From positions 1,396,979-1,460,978 of the forward strand of contig CM030934.1 in the NCBI GenBank assembly GCA_018136815.1: 64,000 nucleotides of DNA. Direction: 5' to 3'. Source of the DNA: Isochrysis galbana. Its lineage: Eukaryota > Haptophyta > Isochrysidales > Isochrysidaceae. Below are positions 50,458-60,327 of this stretch, piece by piece. The notes under the pieces were generated by a model. The model was given only the letters and a program-made list of their open reading frames with translations, was not told the origin of the DNA and made no database searches. Positions within the stretch are counted from its first letter, which is position 1, and each line of letters opens with the position of its first letter. The position numbers were made by a program, and so were the translations under genes.

Positions 50458-52956
50458 ATGGCGACGCTCGAGGCGCCCGCCGTAATCGATGAGGAGATGT
50501 GCCGGCGTGGTGAGGCCAAGCTCCGGCCGTCGGCCAACCTGCCTGAGCCCACTGACACCGGTGGTAAGCGTGACGGCTTCCGCGACGTGCGCTGCCTGCA
50601 GCTCTCGTACAAGAACGTGCTCAAGATTGATAATCTGGTGGGGTTCGAACGCCTGGTGAAGTTGCAACTGGACAACAACATCATCGAGCGCATCGAGAAC
50701 CTTGGCCACCTCACCACCCTTGAGTGGCTCGACTTGTCTTTCAACAACATCGCCGCCATCTCGGGTCTTGAGACTCTCACCAACCTCACCAACCTCTCGC
50801 TCTTCTCCAACAGGCTAACAGAGGTCAGTGGGCTGGACACATTGAAAGACTTGCAGGTGCTCTCGCTCGGCAACAACCTTATATCCGACTTCCAGTCAGT
50901 GATGTACCTGCGGCCCTTCAAGAAGCTGCAGGCGATCAATTTTGTGGGCAACCCGCTCTGTCAGGTGATCCAGTCTTACTAGGCAACCCAATCTGTCAGG
51001 CTTGCCAGGAGCTAAATGTGTCGTTGCACGCTCTCCGAATGGCGTTCCAAGTTGTGGGATGCGCTCCGTCACGTTGTGAATCTGCAGGGTTCGGGGCTCG
51101 CTCTGGTGGGCGAGAGCTCACGTTGATATGATGACGGCTGCCGTTTTCCATCCGAGCATGTTTGCGTGCCCCTGATATCAGCCCCTGTACCCATGCTCGA
51201 CCATGTCGAGCTCGACAACGGGAAGGCATCGCTCCCTCACTTCATCAACCCCGCGATGCCCCGATTGTGCAGGAAACTGAATACCGCCCATACGTCCTTG
51301 CCTTCCTGAACCACCTTAAGTACCTTGATTATAGGCTCGTGGATGAGCAGGCGGTCCTCTCTGCGCGGGAACAGTATCAGGACCAGCTGCAAGACATGCA
51401 AGAGGTCGAGTCGCAAGAAGCAGCCGCAGAAGAGGCGATGGCTGTCAAGGCGGAGCGCAGCTCGCAGCTGACCTCGGCCAACGTAGGTAACATCGAACTT
51501 CTTAAGAGCGAGATGCTCTATGAGGGTGAAGGCGACCTTGCGAAGCTGCGTGCACACCCGACCTTGGCGGCCTGCACGAATGAATTTGCGTCGTATCTGA
51601 CTGAGGCCATTGAGGAGTTCGTCGCCACGTCGATTGAGGTGCATGGGCTCAAGTCTGAGGAGCGAGAGATGTTCACGGCGGCGCTTGACGAGGCCAAGGC
51701 AAGCAAACCCCCTGCAACGCCTGCTGTACTTTTAGTCATCGAGAGACTGTCTCTGCTGTCCGCACCTTGGCTTGCGCCGCGGCCACAATCCTCAGATGAA
51801 GACATCGCATCCCCCATTACTAGGCCGAGAATGCCGCAGAGGCTCAGGCTGAAATTGCCAAGTACAACGCGCTCAAGAAACGCTTGCTCTCGGAAGCACC
51901 AGAGGGTGAGCCACTGCCCTCGGCTGTGGTGCAGAGTCTGAACAAGGCGAACGCCACTCTCTACGAGACGCTGATGGAGTTGGAGATGTCTCAGGTGCAG
52001 CGCCGATGACCATGGCATGTGAAGACGATTGACCCATCCTGGAATAGCATGAGGGCGTCATGCCTTGATGCGAGAGCGCTGGCGAGAGAATCTGTTGGTC
52101 AATATCAATTCCTCCGTTTGCCGACCAGCCCAATATCAGTAATCCCTTGATTGCTTGTAGCTCCTTGATGTGTCCAACCGCCGCATCCCTAGGTGGAACG
52201 GTATGCCGAATCCATCTCGGCGTTCGAGGGATGTTACGAGGAACTCTCAAAGCGGTTGCAGGAGGCGAGCGTAGCCTTCTACAACAAGGTGCTCGTCGCC
52301 CCGTGCAGTCACATGCCCGATTGCGCCTCATTACATTGGCCGAAGGGGCCTGCCATACCCTCGCAGTGTGGTGCGTTTCCTTTTGCCCCATACGTCCGCC
52401 CACGTCTTTTGCCAACTTGCCCACACCAGGTACGTGAGCTTGAGAGTGCTTTCACTCAGAAGCTCGAGGCTGTGGCGACAAGCCTGAACGGCGAGGAGGA
52501 GGAATCCCGCTATGTGGATCCGGAAGAGAGGCTTAGCGACGAGGTATTGTGCAGGCCCAAAGCACTCAATGAGGGTTCGGGTGGCTTCTTGCGCGCCGAT
52601 GTGAGATTGGTGGGCTCACCGATAGACGGATCCGCGGCCCATCACTCCTCCGTGGGGTCATCCTCCTTGACAGCCTGCCCTGTTGCTATGATGCTCAGAT
52701 GAAAGCACTGCTAAATGATCGGGAAACACTGAGCAATCTTCTCAATGCGGCTCACGACACGCGGGTCGGCAACCTAGATGGACGCGAAGACGAGACGCGC
52801 GCATCTGAGTTGAAATCGCTCCATGCGGTGCTCGATGGCGTTCGCAGCCACGAGTTTACCCGCAATCGGAACCGCGTCGTCGAGGTCTGGAATCTGGTGC
52901 ACGTGATCAACAAGAATGAGCTCGAGCAATGTGTCAATGCAAGAGAAGGCTACTGA
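50458..52956 (+). CDS. DRC3: Dynein regulatory complex subunit 3 (LRR protein of the flagellar nexin link), six exons
   Basis: Exons 50458-50964, 51273-51698, 51824-51994, 52193-52288, 52430-52543 and 52699-52956 join in phase to 523 residues, the size of known DRC3/LRRC48. Residues about 40-165 are SDS22-type leucine-rich repeats (LVKLQLDNNIIERIENLGHL, LEWLDLSFNNIAAISGLE, LQVLSLGNNLISD), closed by an LRR cap (FVGNPLC…YRPYVLAFL…LKYLDYRLV) that is diagnostic for DRC3. The rest is coiled coil rich in Glu/Ala. The protein sits in the nexin-dynein regulatory complex of motile 9+2 axonemes and tunes inner-arm dyneins. Intron 2 uses a GC donor (AAG|GCAAGC); the others are GT-AG. The first intron keeps a second CAATC…CTGTCAG copy, a near repeat of the exon end. 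Firm assignment. Confidence 0.95.
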
Positions 52957-53282
52957 GGAGGGTAAGTTCGGGCTTGTACTGTACTCCACAAAGGCCAGTG
53001 TGTGTTGGTGGGAGCAGCCCCCATCTCCGGTTGGCCTTAGATTACTCTTCGTCACTGAAGCAGTCTCGGCTGGAGTATTCCGTGTCCATGCCGCGTTGCT
53101 GCGCCCTCGTTGCAACAGATCGTGTGCATGGCGTTTCTTCGAGCCATGTTTCGTTGTCGTGCGTTGCGTGCAAGCATGTGCACGGTGTGAGGGGATTTGG
53201 GTGGTTGTGGTTCAACTCTCGTACATCCGTAGTCCTCCAGGAGCGGACGGCCATCGCGTTGGGGGTTATTTTGGGAGCCCCT
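52957..53282. other. Downstream region of DRC3
   Basis: No gene recognised; frames through it lack domains. Confidence 0.4.
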
Positions 53283-53577
53283 CAACTAAGTTTATAATTG
53301 GTTCTCCCATGGGGGGGCACGAGCGCCCCCCTCTCTCCACTCCTCCCCCGATGTGGGGGGAACCACCCATCCTCCTGGCATGCCCTATGGCTTGCCAGGA
53401 GCAGACTGCCCTCCTAACCCACTCTCTCGCTCACAGGCTCGCCCCATTCGCCCGTTCTGGCCTGTCGACTGTCGAGGCCAGCCCATTGCTCCAACCCCTC
53501 CTCCCCCCTGGTCGACAGGCAGACAGGTGCAGCGTGGGGGCCCAGAGGCTTAGGAGCGCTAGAAGAGCACCGCTAGA
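53283..53577 (+). repeat. R1 family repeat, truncated
   Basis: Starts CAACTAAGTTTATAATTGGT, then CATGGGGGGGCACGAGCG and ACCACCCATCCTCCTGGCAT, and stops in the body at AGGAGCGCTAG. It lacks the second half present in 55978-56730. LINE-type sequence (GGGCGGTCAAACAGGGCT) follows directly. Confidence 0.85.
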
Positions 53578-53789
53578 GAGGGCGGTCAAACAGGGCTATC
53601 TTCTGATATGGGGGGCATTTTTTGACCAAGGCGGCTTGCCTTCATCCGGTACCACGCCCTCCGCCTGGGGGAGGGGAGGGTGCATACTAGCTAGTGCAGT
53701 GTTCTCAAGCCTCTCTAGCCTCCAGCACACCGGAGACTACCCGGTTCCAGGTTAAGCCTTAAGCCGCACCGGCGCAGCGTGTAATTAAT
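53578..53789. other. LINE edge fragment and unassigned sequence
   Basis: GGGCGGTCAAACAGGGCT is shared with 63146 and with the edge of LINE B, but the similarity is lost after about 25 bases. Confidence 0.4.
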
Positions 53790-53999
53790 TAACTTCTTAA
53801 TAGTCTCACCGCACACGCGGCTGTGGACCCTCTACTTTCTCCTCACGCAGCAAAACTTTCTACACCCCCAATCCGCCGGCCCATTCCCCCCCGCCATCAG
53901 GCGACTCCCCCCGTGCACTACTAGGGGGATAGGGAAAAAAAAACTTCTTAATATTCTCGCCGCGCGCGCGACTACGCACCCTTATTGTGCTGCCCCGCC
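53790..53999 (+). repeat. Two R1 head fragments in tandem
   Basis: First head: ACTTCTTAATAGTCTCACCG, CTCTACTTTCTCCTCACG and on to CCCGTGCACTACTAGGGGG. After a run of A a second head, CTTCTTAATATTCTCGCCGC, starts and breaks off. The A-run between them could be the tail of the first copy. Confidence 0.75.
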
Positions 54000-54270
54000 C
54001 GCTACTCTCATCTCCCCCACCACCTGCCTTGCGGCTCGTCCCTTGTGCACTACCTAGGGGCTGGGTGTTTGGGGTTTCCTGTAGCAGGCGGCAGGCGGTG
54101 TGTTCCGATCCCCGATAGGTTGTCCACTCCTTCCTCCTGCGCCATCGGGCTATCGGTTTCCATGTTTCCTTGTTGAGTCCGTGAGGTGGGCGGTTAAATC
54201 GCGGGGAGTGTTGAGGGCGGGGGGCGGGTAGGCGGGTGAGACGTGGGGCGCGGCTTTGTGCTGTGCGCGG
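54000..54270 (-). mobile_element. LINE C, terminal fragment
   Basis: On the minus strand LTDSTRKHGNR and, further on, TPNTQPLGSAQGTSRKA line up with the A and B copies (TDSARTAQAG…; ALGSAL…), after frameshifts. The conserved CCTAGGTAGTGCAC at 54045-54058 also occurs in LINE B (about 48875) and, as TTGGTAGTGCAC, in LINE A (about 11850). Confidence 0.65.
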
Positions 54271-55213
54271 TTAGGCGAGTCTATCCATTATGCGGAGCGC
54301 TTGCGCTACCGCGGACAGGTTCATGCCCAGCGTTAGCGTGCCTTTGTCGTTGGTCGTAAAGACGGGGGCGCATAGTTCTCGCGGGGTCTTGAGCTTGGGT
54401 TTTCTTCCCTGGGAGGCTTTTCTGGTGCGTGCGGCCGAGGGTCTCTCCGGGGGTATGAGGCCTCTGGCGAGTACTGTGAATCTGCTCAGGGTCTTTTCGA
54501 TGACCGGCCCCGGGATCTTCTTGTGGGGATGAAGGTGGCAGCGGATCGTGCACTTGTTGTCGATCCATGCTCCCGGGATCTCGTGCGAAAGGTTGCAGCG
54601 GACTCCGCGCTTGTTGCGGAGGCATAAGCCTTGCTTGAAGCGCGAGCATGGCTTGGGCGGCTCTTTGCCCAGTGCCTCGCGAGCCGACTTGGGGCGGGGG
54701 GTGGTCTTCCAGCCTTCCCTGCGTTCCTTGCGTTTGGTCGCCTCCTCATCGCATCCGCAGAGGCGATGCATGGGGGTCAGGCCGCGGGCTATTTCCGGGC
54801 GCCAGCCTTTGCATCCTTTGGTGCTGCCGTGGATCATTAGCTTGTGGCCCGATTGCATTGCCTGGGGCATCTGCAAAGGCTTGCACGCGCGGATCGCGTA
54901 GTTAACCGGCACCGGCTTGTTGTCGATGATTAGAATCAGCTTGCGCGGAAAGTTGCCCGCTAGGAAGTTGCCTTGGGCCGCTGAGATGTAGATGTGCCAG
55001 CGCGTGGAGTGGGCCACCTTGGAGACGAATGTGCCTGAGTCACCTTCGAGTTTCATGCGTTCCCGGTTCCCCTTGAGGAACGTGAATCCTTCTTTCTCGA
55101 CGGCTTTGACAATGACGCTCAGCGTGATCACGGAGGCTTGCGCAAGCCCCTCTGCTTCGACTACGACGTGGGCTGCCACGTCTTGGAGTGCTTCGTACAG
55201 CGCCTTGCGCGAC
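54271..55213 (-). CDS. ORF1-like protein of a non-LTR retrotransposon, CCCH finger, 5' end cut by R1
   Basis: One open frame on the minus strand from the R1 boundary at 55213 to TAG at 54271-54273, about 313 codons with no start ATG near its head. The insertion of R1 at 55214 therefore removed the N-terminus. Features: a basic middle part, a C-x7-C-x8-C-x3-H finger (CSRFKQGLCLRNKRGVRCNL followed by SH), further Cys/His pairs just after, then an Arg/Lys/Pro-rich tail. This makes a nucleic-acid-binding ORF1/Gag protein likely. LINE-type terminal sequence follows directly downstream (54000-54270), which supports a retrotransposon origin with the ORF2 body deleted. The protein family itself I do not recognise. 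Confidence 0.6.
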
Positions 55214-55840
55214 GAGGGGAGGGGGATAGGGGAAAAGGGCTTAGATATGGTCGGTGGCCCGCGCCCCCCCCCGGTGATCCGTTCTCCCCTTCTCCTCCTA
55301 CGCCTACCGGGCTTGCGGCGTCCTCAGTCCCGACTTATCCTGTAAACAGGTGCGGGACTTACATATTTTTCGGTGGGCGGAGCGATCGCTCCGCCCACCC
55401 CCTTCTCCGCGCTCCCTCTCCTCTCTCCTGCGGCACGCGCGATGGCGTGCCTGCGCCAGGCCTGCAGCTGCTTGCTGGCGACCCCTGGAGGCTCCTGGAG
55501 GCCAGCTCAGGGGGCAGAGGAGGCTGGGGCTGGGCCCTGGCCTCCCCTGCCTCTCCCTCGCTGGCGCTCCTGAGCCTCTGGGGCCCCCAGTCTGCACCTG
55601 TCTGCCTGTCGAACAGGGGGGGAGGGGGGTTGGAGCGATGGGCTGGCCACGAGGGGCCAGGACGAGCGATCCAGGCGTGCCTGTCAGTGGGAGAGTGGGT
55701 CAGCAGGGCAGTGGCCTCCTGGCAAGCCATCAGGCATGCCAGGAGGATGGGTGGTTCCTCCCCCACGGCAGGGGAGGAGTGGAGAGAGAGGGGGGCTCGT
55801 GCCCCCCCATGGGCGAACCAAGTATAAACTTAGTTGACCG
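55214..55840 (-). repeat. R1 repeat, left arm of a large inverted repeat
   Basis: Nearly the mirror of 55978-56610: AGGGCTTAGATATGGTC, CGACTTATCCTGTAAACAGG, CCCCTGGAGGCTCCTGGAGG, CTGTCTGCCTGTCGA, and the terminus CAAGTATAAACTTAGTTGA. It lacks the outer about 120-base head. With the right arm it forms arms of about 625 bases around a 137-base spacer. Confidence 0.9.
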
Positions 55841-55977
55841 GCACAGCGTGTACAACTTGTCCGGCACAATTGCACCCGACTCACCTGCTGAGGAGCTTGG
55901 ATTTTTAACCTAGTTCTTGTGCGCATTCGGGTCACCCGTCAACGTCAAACCCCGCACCAATAGTTTGAAGATTTTGC

Positions 55978-56730
55978 AACTAAGTTTATACTTGGTTGAC
56001 CCATGGGGGGGCACGAGCCCCCCCCTCTCTCCACTCCTCCCCTGCCATGGGGGAGGAACCACCCATCCTCCTGGCACGCCTGATGGCTTGCCAGGAGGCC
56101 ACTGCCCTACTGACCCACTCCCTTCCCCACAGGCTCGCCCCATTCGCCCATCCTGGCCCCTCGTGACCAGCCCATCGCTCCAACCCCCCCTCCCCCCCTG
56201 GTCGACAGGCAGACAGGTGCAGATTGGGGGTCCCAGAGGCTCAGGAGCGCCAGCGAGGGAGAGGCAGGGGAGGCCAGGGCCCAGCCCCAGCCTCCTCTGC
56301 CCCCTGAGCTGGCCTCCAGGAGCCTCCAGGGGTCGCCAGGAGCAGCTGCAGGCCTGCCGCAGGCGCGCCATCGCGCGTGCCTGCAGGAGAGGGGAGAGAG
56401 AGCGCGGAGAAGGGGGTGGGCGGAGCGAGAGCTCCGCTCACCGGAAAATAGGTAAGTCCCGCACCTGTTTACAGGATAAGTCGGGGCTGAGACCGCCGCC
56501 CACTCGGAGACACAGGAGGAAGGGGGGGAATGATCACCGGGGGGAGGCGCGGGCCACCGGACCATATCTAAGCCCTTCACCCCTATCCCCCTAGTAGTGC
56601 ACGGGGGGAGTCGCCTTATGGCGGGGGGAGAAGGGCCGGGGGAGTGGGGGTGTAGAAAGTTTTCCTACGTGAGTAGAAAGTAGAGGGTCCACGGCCGCGT
56701 GTGCGGTGAGACTATTAAAAGGTTTAATTT
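55978..56730 (+). mobile_element. R1, most complete copy (753 bp) with 17-bp target duplication
   Basis: Flanked on both sides by TAGTTTGAAGATTTTGC (55961-55977 and 56731-56747). The element starts AACTAAGTTTATACTTGG and ends GTGCGGTGAGACTATTAAAA, then GGTTTAATTTT. It has no coding capacity; frames across it are low-complexity. A long, non-palindromic duplication of this size is typical for target-primed retroposition (SINE-like), though no internal Pol III promoter was identified. Confidence 0.85.
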
Positions 56731-56747
56731 TAGTTTGAAGATTTTGC

Positions 56748-57567
56748 TAAAATTCTGCAGTCTGCAGTCTGCGAGATGGCGTCAATGAAGGGAATCGGCG
56801 GTGCCACAAGGGCATTCCCTTGTCGCATCCGCGATCGACTTCCGACCTTATGCGTCTTCGTGCTCAATCGTTCTTGTTTGCCGCGGAGTTTTACTCGTAA
56901 TTTGTAGAACTCTTCACTCGTAATTCGCCCTTCGCTCCTTGCCGTCGCGCCCCTTGGTGGCCTGTCTCGCCCCTGTGTTGCTCCTTTGCACCTTGGGCCT
57001 TGCTCTCTCTTTGGTCCCCCCTCGAGCGAGATGTCGTCAGTAGAGAAGCCGAGCAGGTCGCCCTCGTCCACCCCGACGCTCCACACGCAGCAGGGGTCCA
57101 GAGCTCTCGTGACCCCAAAAGAAAGCAACCCCCCCCTCCCTCCCTCCCTCGAGGGATAAGTGTTTACTTTGTGTGTTCGTGTTTAGTCTATTGTCTATTC
57201 GTATTCGCTCTCCATCTTTCAGGAAATCTACAGTTAAAGAATTTGTGCGGCTCGCTCTCCCGGCGCGGCGGCTTCTGCTGCGTGTTCCGCGCCACTTTTG
57301 CGACCTCATAATATATTTTCCTAAAGAGTAGCGTAAATTATGATTCTGCTGGGTCCCCCGCGCGGGCCTCGCCGCCTCGCCCCTTTCAAGCGACCACCTG
57401 CCCACAGACTCTCCTCCCCTTCCCCCTCTCCCCCTCCCTCTCCCGCTCCCTCTCCCTCCCTCCCTCTCTCTCCCCCCCCCCCCCCTCTTGTGCTCGCGCA
57501 CCCTGTCTCCCCGAGACCGCGCGCCCTCCTCATTCTCCTTCGCCCCCGCGTCCCGCCACTCTCCTCT
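56748..57567. other. Retroelement leader remnant and CT-rich leader of the PH-domain gene
   Basis: TGTCGCATCCGCGATCGAC at 56821 repeats the first 19 bases of the 849-bp element and is followed by a leader and a short ORF at 57030 (SSVEKPSRSPSS), parallel to the ORF in the 849-bp copies. 57120-57150 is a C/CT run; 57405-57486 is C/T only, before the ATG at 57568. Confidence 0.55.
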
Positions 57568-60327
57568 ATGGACGTGCGCTGCCTCACTCAGCAGCCAATA
57601 CAGCCGCACCACGTCTCGGCCGCCCTTCGTGCCGCTGCTGCCCACCTATCTGATACTGCGACGGCGGCGGCGCTGCGTGCAGAGGCACGCGCTCTGGAAG
57701 AAAGCGCCACCTCGGCTCAGGTCCTGGCAACTAAGGTGCGTGTACTCGAGCTCGAGCACAAGCTTGAGCAGGCGAACCTTGCGCGCGCTGAGCACGCATC
57801 GCTCGAGCGCAACCTGCAATGGCGAGCGCACCAGCTGCTTGCCGTCAGCCGCGCGCCCGATTGCACCGCTGCAATCACCACATTCCGGATGGCAGCGCTG
57901 CGCAATGACCACTTCGGCACCGGCAGCGAGCCGGCAGGCGCCACTCTGCACGCCTTTGACCACTTGGAGACCGGCTCTCCTTCGACTCCACCGCCTGCTA
58001 TCCGGCCGGCTGCGGTAGCGCTGCCTCCTTCTCCGGCGGCTCCTTTGTCCAATTGTCGCTGGGGTGGCAGCTCAGCCAATAATAGCGAGACGGCCGAGCT
58101 GGTCTCGCCGGAGTGCCCATCGGACCCATCACAGTATCTGATGCGCGGCAGTAACCGGCTTGCTACGCCCTCTCTTCCTCTCCCCCGTGCGAGCCTGGAC
58201 AATGGTATGTGGGCAGCAATTGGCAGCAAGGGGATCTCTCTCCCCGTTGGCGGGATCTCGCCTTCCGATGTTGTGCGCGCAGGATGGCTGACCAAACGAT
58301 CGGTCGGGTCGATTGGCGACCCCACATTGTCGTCCTCACAACGGGGTTGGCGTGAACGGTACCTTGTACTCACGACTGACCAGCTCCTCTGGTTTGCAAC
58401 TGAAGACGACTTCCGTTCCGGCAACGATGCCCCGTGCGGGGTGATGCCTCTCGTTCAAGAAGTGTCGGCACGCGCAGCCTCTCCTGTAGATCGGCTACCA
58501 GAATCCTGCTTTTTGGTCGCCGCAGACCAGCGCAAGTTGTGGTTACGAGCCGAGACCACTCTGGGACGAGACACATGGCTGGAGGCAATCCGTGCTGTTC
58601 TTTCCGGAGCATCTGGCCGTGCCGCCCAAGCATCATCCTCAACCGTATGCACGCCACCTGCCGACTTCGCATCTCGAAGGTCCGCGAAACGTGAATCTTC
58701 TGGTGACCTCGGGCCGCAGAACATTCCAGAATCGCCTCGAGTCGTAGTCAACTCTGATGGGCTTGTTTGGCTTGATGCCAACGACGGCAAGGATCGTGCG
58801 ACTTCGGTCTCATCTCCTCGAGGTGATGATTTACCACCGCCGAGCTTATCGCCACGCTCCTCGCCTCCGGCATCACCATCGCAAGCCCGAATAGCTTCTC
58901 CCACGTTGATGTCCCCACCACAGAGCGGCGATCCCTTTGCCTCAATGTCCGCCTACACAACTCCAGTGCAGCACACTGTTTTTACAGATGAGGACGATCC
59001 ACCACCCCTACCAACAGACACGCCCCCACCTCCAGACACCCCGCCGCCTGATACACCGCCAGCGCGATCGTCTCGACGCCCAAACTCGCGGAGAGCCGGG
59101 GCTTTCAAATTCGCCGTAAATGCCCGCGACGCCTTGGTATCTGAGGAGAAGGCTCACTCCTGCGAGAATGCGTCCGTTTTCGAGCCACCACATTTGGGCT
59201 CCGACCCTGCTGTTGCGTTGCCCACCTCCTCAGCGGAGAGCGAGCACTGGTCGCACCTTCGCAGTGCGACGACGGCAACGGATCCAGAGAACATACCACC
59301 ACCGCAAACTGCATGTTCGCCCACCAAACACTTAGATCCCGGCTCTGGGAACCCCCAGCTAGCGGCCGACATTGGCAACGTGCAGGCATCATGCGACGCT
59401 CCAGCGGTCTCGGAGCTGTCGCGCCGGGCTGAGGTGCCCTTGTTGCCACTCGGCCAGTCGCCTCGACGTGCGCAGTCGAACCTTGTCCCTCTGACTCCTA
59501 AGGATAAGTCGAGACGCGCACTATCCGCTGACAGCCGTTCACGGCCGACACCCCTCCCGCCCCTGCCACCTCTCCAACCAAGCGAGCGAGCCAAACTGCC
59601 ACCCCTGCCGCCAATGCTGCCTCCGCGGCCCAGGGGTACTCCAAGGGGGAACAAGTCGACTCCGCGTGGGAAGAGCCACCGACAGGTGGATGAGGCTATG
59701 CCAAGCACGGAAAAGACGCGCACGCCTCGTTCCGAATGCGAAGGCTTGTGCACTACACCGACGGCTGAGTCAGTGTGGGGCATCGATGCATTCGGGGCCA
59801 AAGGTCAGGTGCAGTGTTGGGAGCAGCTCCCAGACCACGAACAGGAGCGAGAGAACTCGATTTTCATGGATGGTGAAGCATGTTGCAAGCGCGATTCCGA
59901 TCTTTGCGCCAGTGCCAACAGCGTCGACTCGACTAAATCTCAAGTTGCCCTTGGCGTGATTCCTGCAACACAATCGCAACCTTGTGTGGCGCAGAACGCG
60001 CTTCGCCTAAGTAACGCTGTCGCCGCTTACGAATACAGTGTTTCGACGCGTGCTGTACCGGGCTCCCCTGAGGTCAAAAGCCGCACTCACGAATCATGCA
60101 CTCCCTCCTGCCTGTCAACAGGCCATTCTATATTCCCTACTTCGCTTGTTCTCATTTTAAGTGCAGTTGGCGCAGGACTAGTGGGATGGTTCACTGGATC
60201 CTACGTGTTAGGAGGCTCACTTCTACTGTTTTTACTTGCTATGGACGCAACGAGCAGATGCACGAAGCGTCGAAGAGGTGGGCATTTCGTGACTGCGACG
60301 TATGGTCCCAAGGTATTTCAAGTGTGA
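57568..60327 (+). CDS. PH-domain protein with C-terminal membrane anchor
   Basis: Single-exon frame of 919 residues from the ATG at 57568; the frame is open 76 codons further up through a CT tract, so the start is chosen by context. Residues about 10-105 form an alanine-rich coiled coil (ALRAEARALEESATSAQVLA, KVRVLELEHKLEQANLARAE). Residues about 235-350 are a pleckstrin-homology domain: AGWLTKRS, GWRERYLVLTTDQLLWF, CFLVAADQRKLWLRAE and the closing helix DTWLEAIRAVL with its invariant W. Residues 350-840 are disordered, Pro/Ser-rich, with PPLPTDTPPPPDTPPPDT runs and several SPRR/TPK basic sites. A hydrophobic segment near 858-890 (LVLILSAVGAGLVGWFTGSY, then VLGGSLLLFLLA) followed by basic residues makes it tail-anchored. 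It probably bridges a membrane to phosphoinositides; the partner is unknown. Confidence 0.85.
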   Translation: MDVRCLTQQPIQPHHVSAALRAAAAHLSDTATAAALRAEARALEESATSAQVLATKVRVLELEHKLEQANLARAEHASLERNLQWRAHQLLAVSRAPDCTAAITTFRMAALRNDHFGTGSEPAGATLHAFDHLETGSPSTPPPAIRPAAVALPPSPAAPLSNCRWGGSSANNSETAELVSPECPSDPSQYLMRGSNRLATPSLPLPRASLDNGMWAAIGSKGISLPVGGISPSDVVRAGWLTKRSVGSIGDPTLSSSQRGWRERYLVLTTDQLLWFATEDDFRSGNDAPCGVMPLVQEVSARAASPVDRLPESCFLVAADQRKLWLRAETTLGRDTWLEAIRAVLSGASGRAAQASSSTVCTPPADFASRRSAKRESSGDLGPQNIPESPRVVVNSDGLVWLDANDGKDRATSVSSPRGDDLPPPSLSPRSSPPASPSQARIASPTLMSPPQSGDPFASMSAYTTPVQHTVFTDEDDPPPLPTDTPPPPDTPPPDTPPARSSRRPNSRRAGAFKFAVNARDALVSEEKAHSCENASVFEPPHLGSDPAVALPTSSAESEHWSHLRSATTATDPENIPPPQTACSPTKHLDPGSGNPQLAADIGNVQASCDAPAVSELSRRAEVPLLPLGQSPRRAQSNLVPLTPKDKSRRALSADSRSRPTPLPPLPPLQPSERAKLPPLPPMLPPRPRGTPRGNKSTPRGKSHRQVDEAMPSTEKTRTPRSECEGLCTTPTAESVWGIDAFGAKGQVQCWEQLPDHEQERENSIFMDGEACCKRDSDLCASANSVDSTKSQVALGVIPATQSQPCVAQNALRLSNAVAAYEYSVSTRAVPGSPEVKSRTHESCTPSCLSTGHSIFPTSLVLILSAVGAGLVGWFTGSYVLGGSLLLFLLAMDATSRCTKRRRGGHFVTATYGPKVFQV

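Noticed and set aside
55138-56580. Numerous Gly/Pro/Arg/Ala frames over the R1 arms
   Set aside because: They occur as mirror pairs on both arms and in truncated copies elsewhere; repeat by-products.
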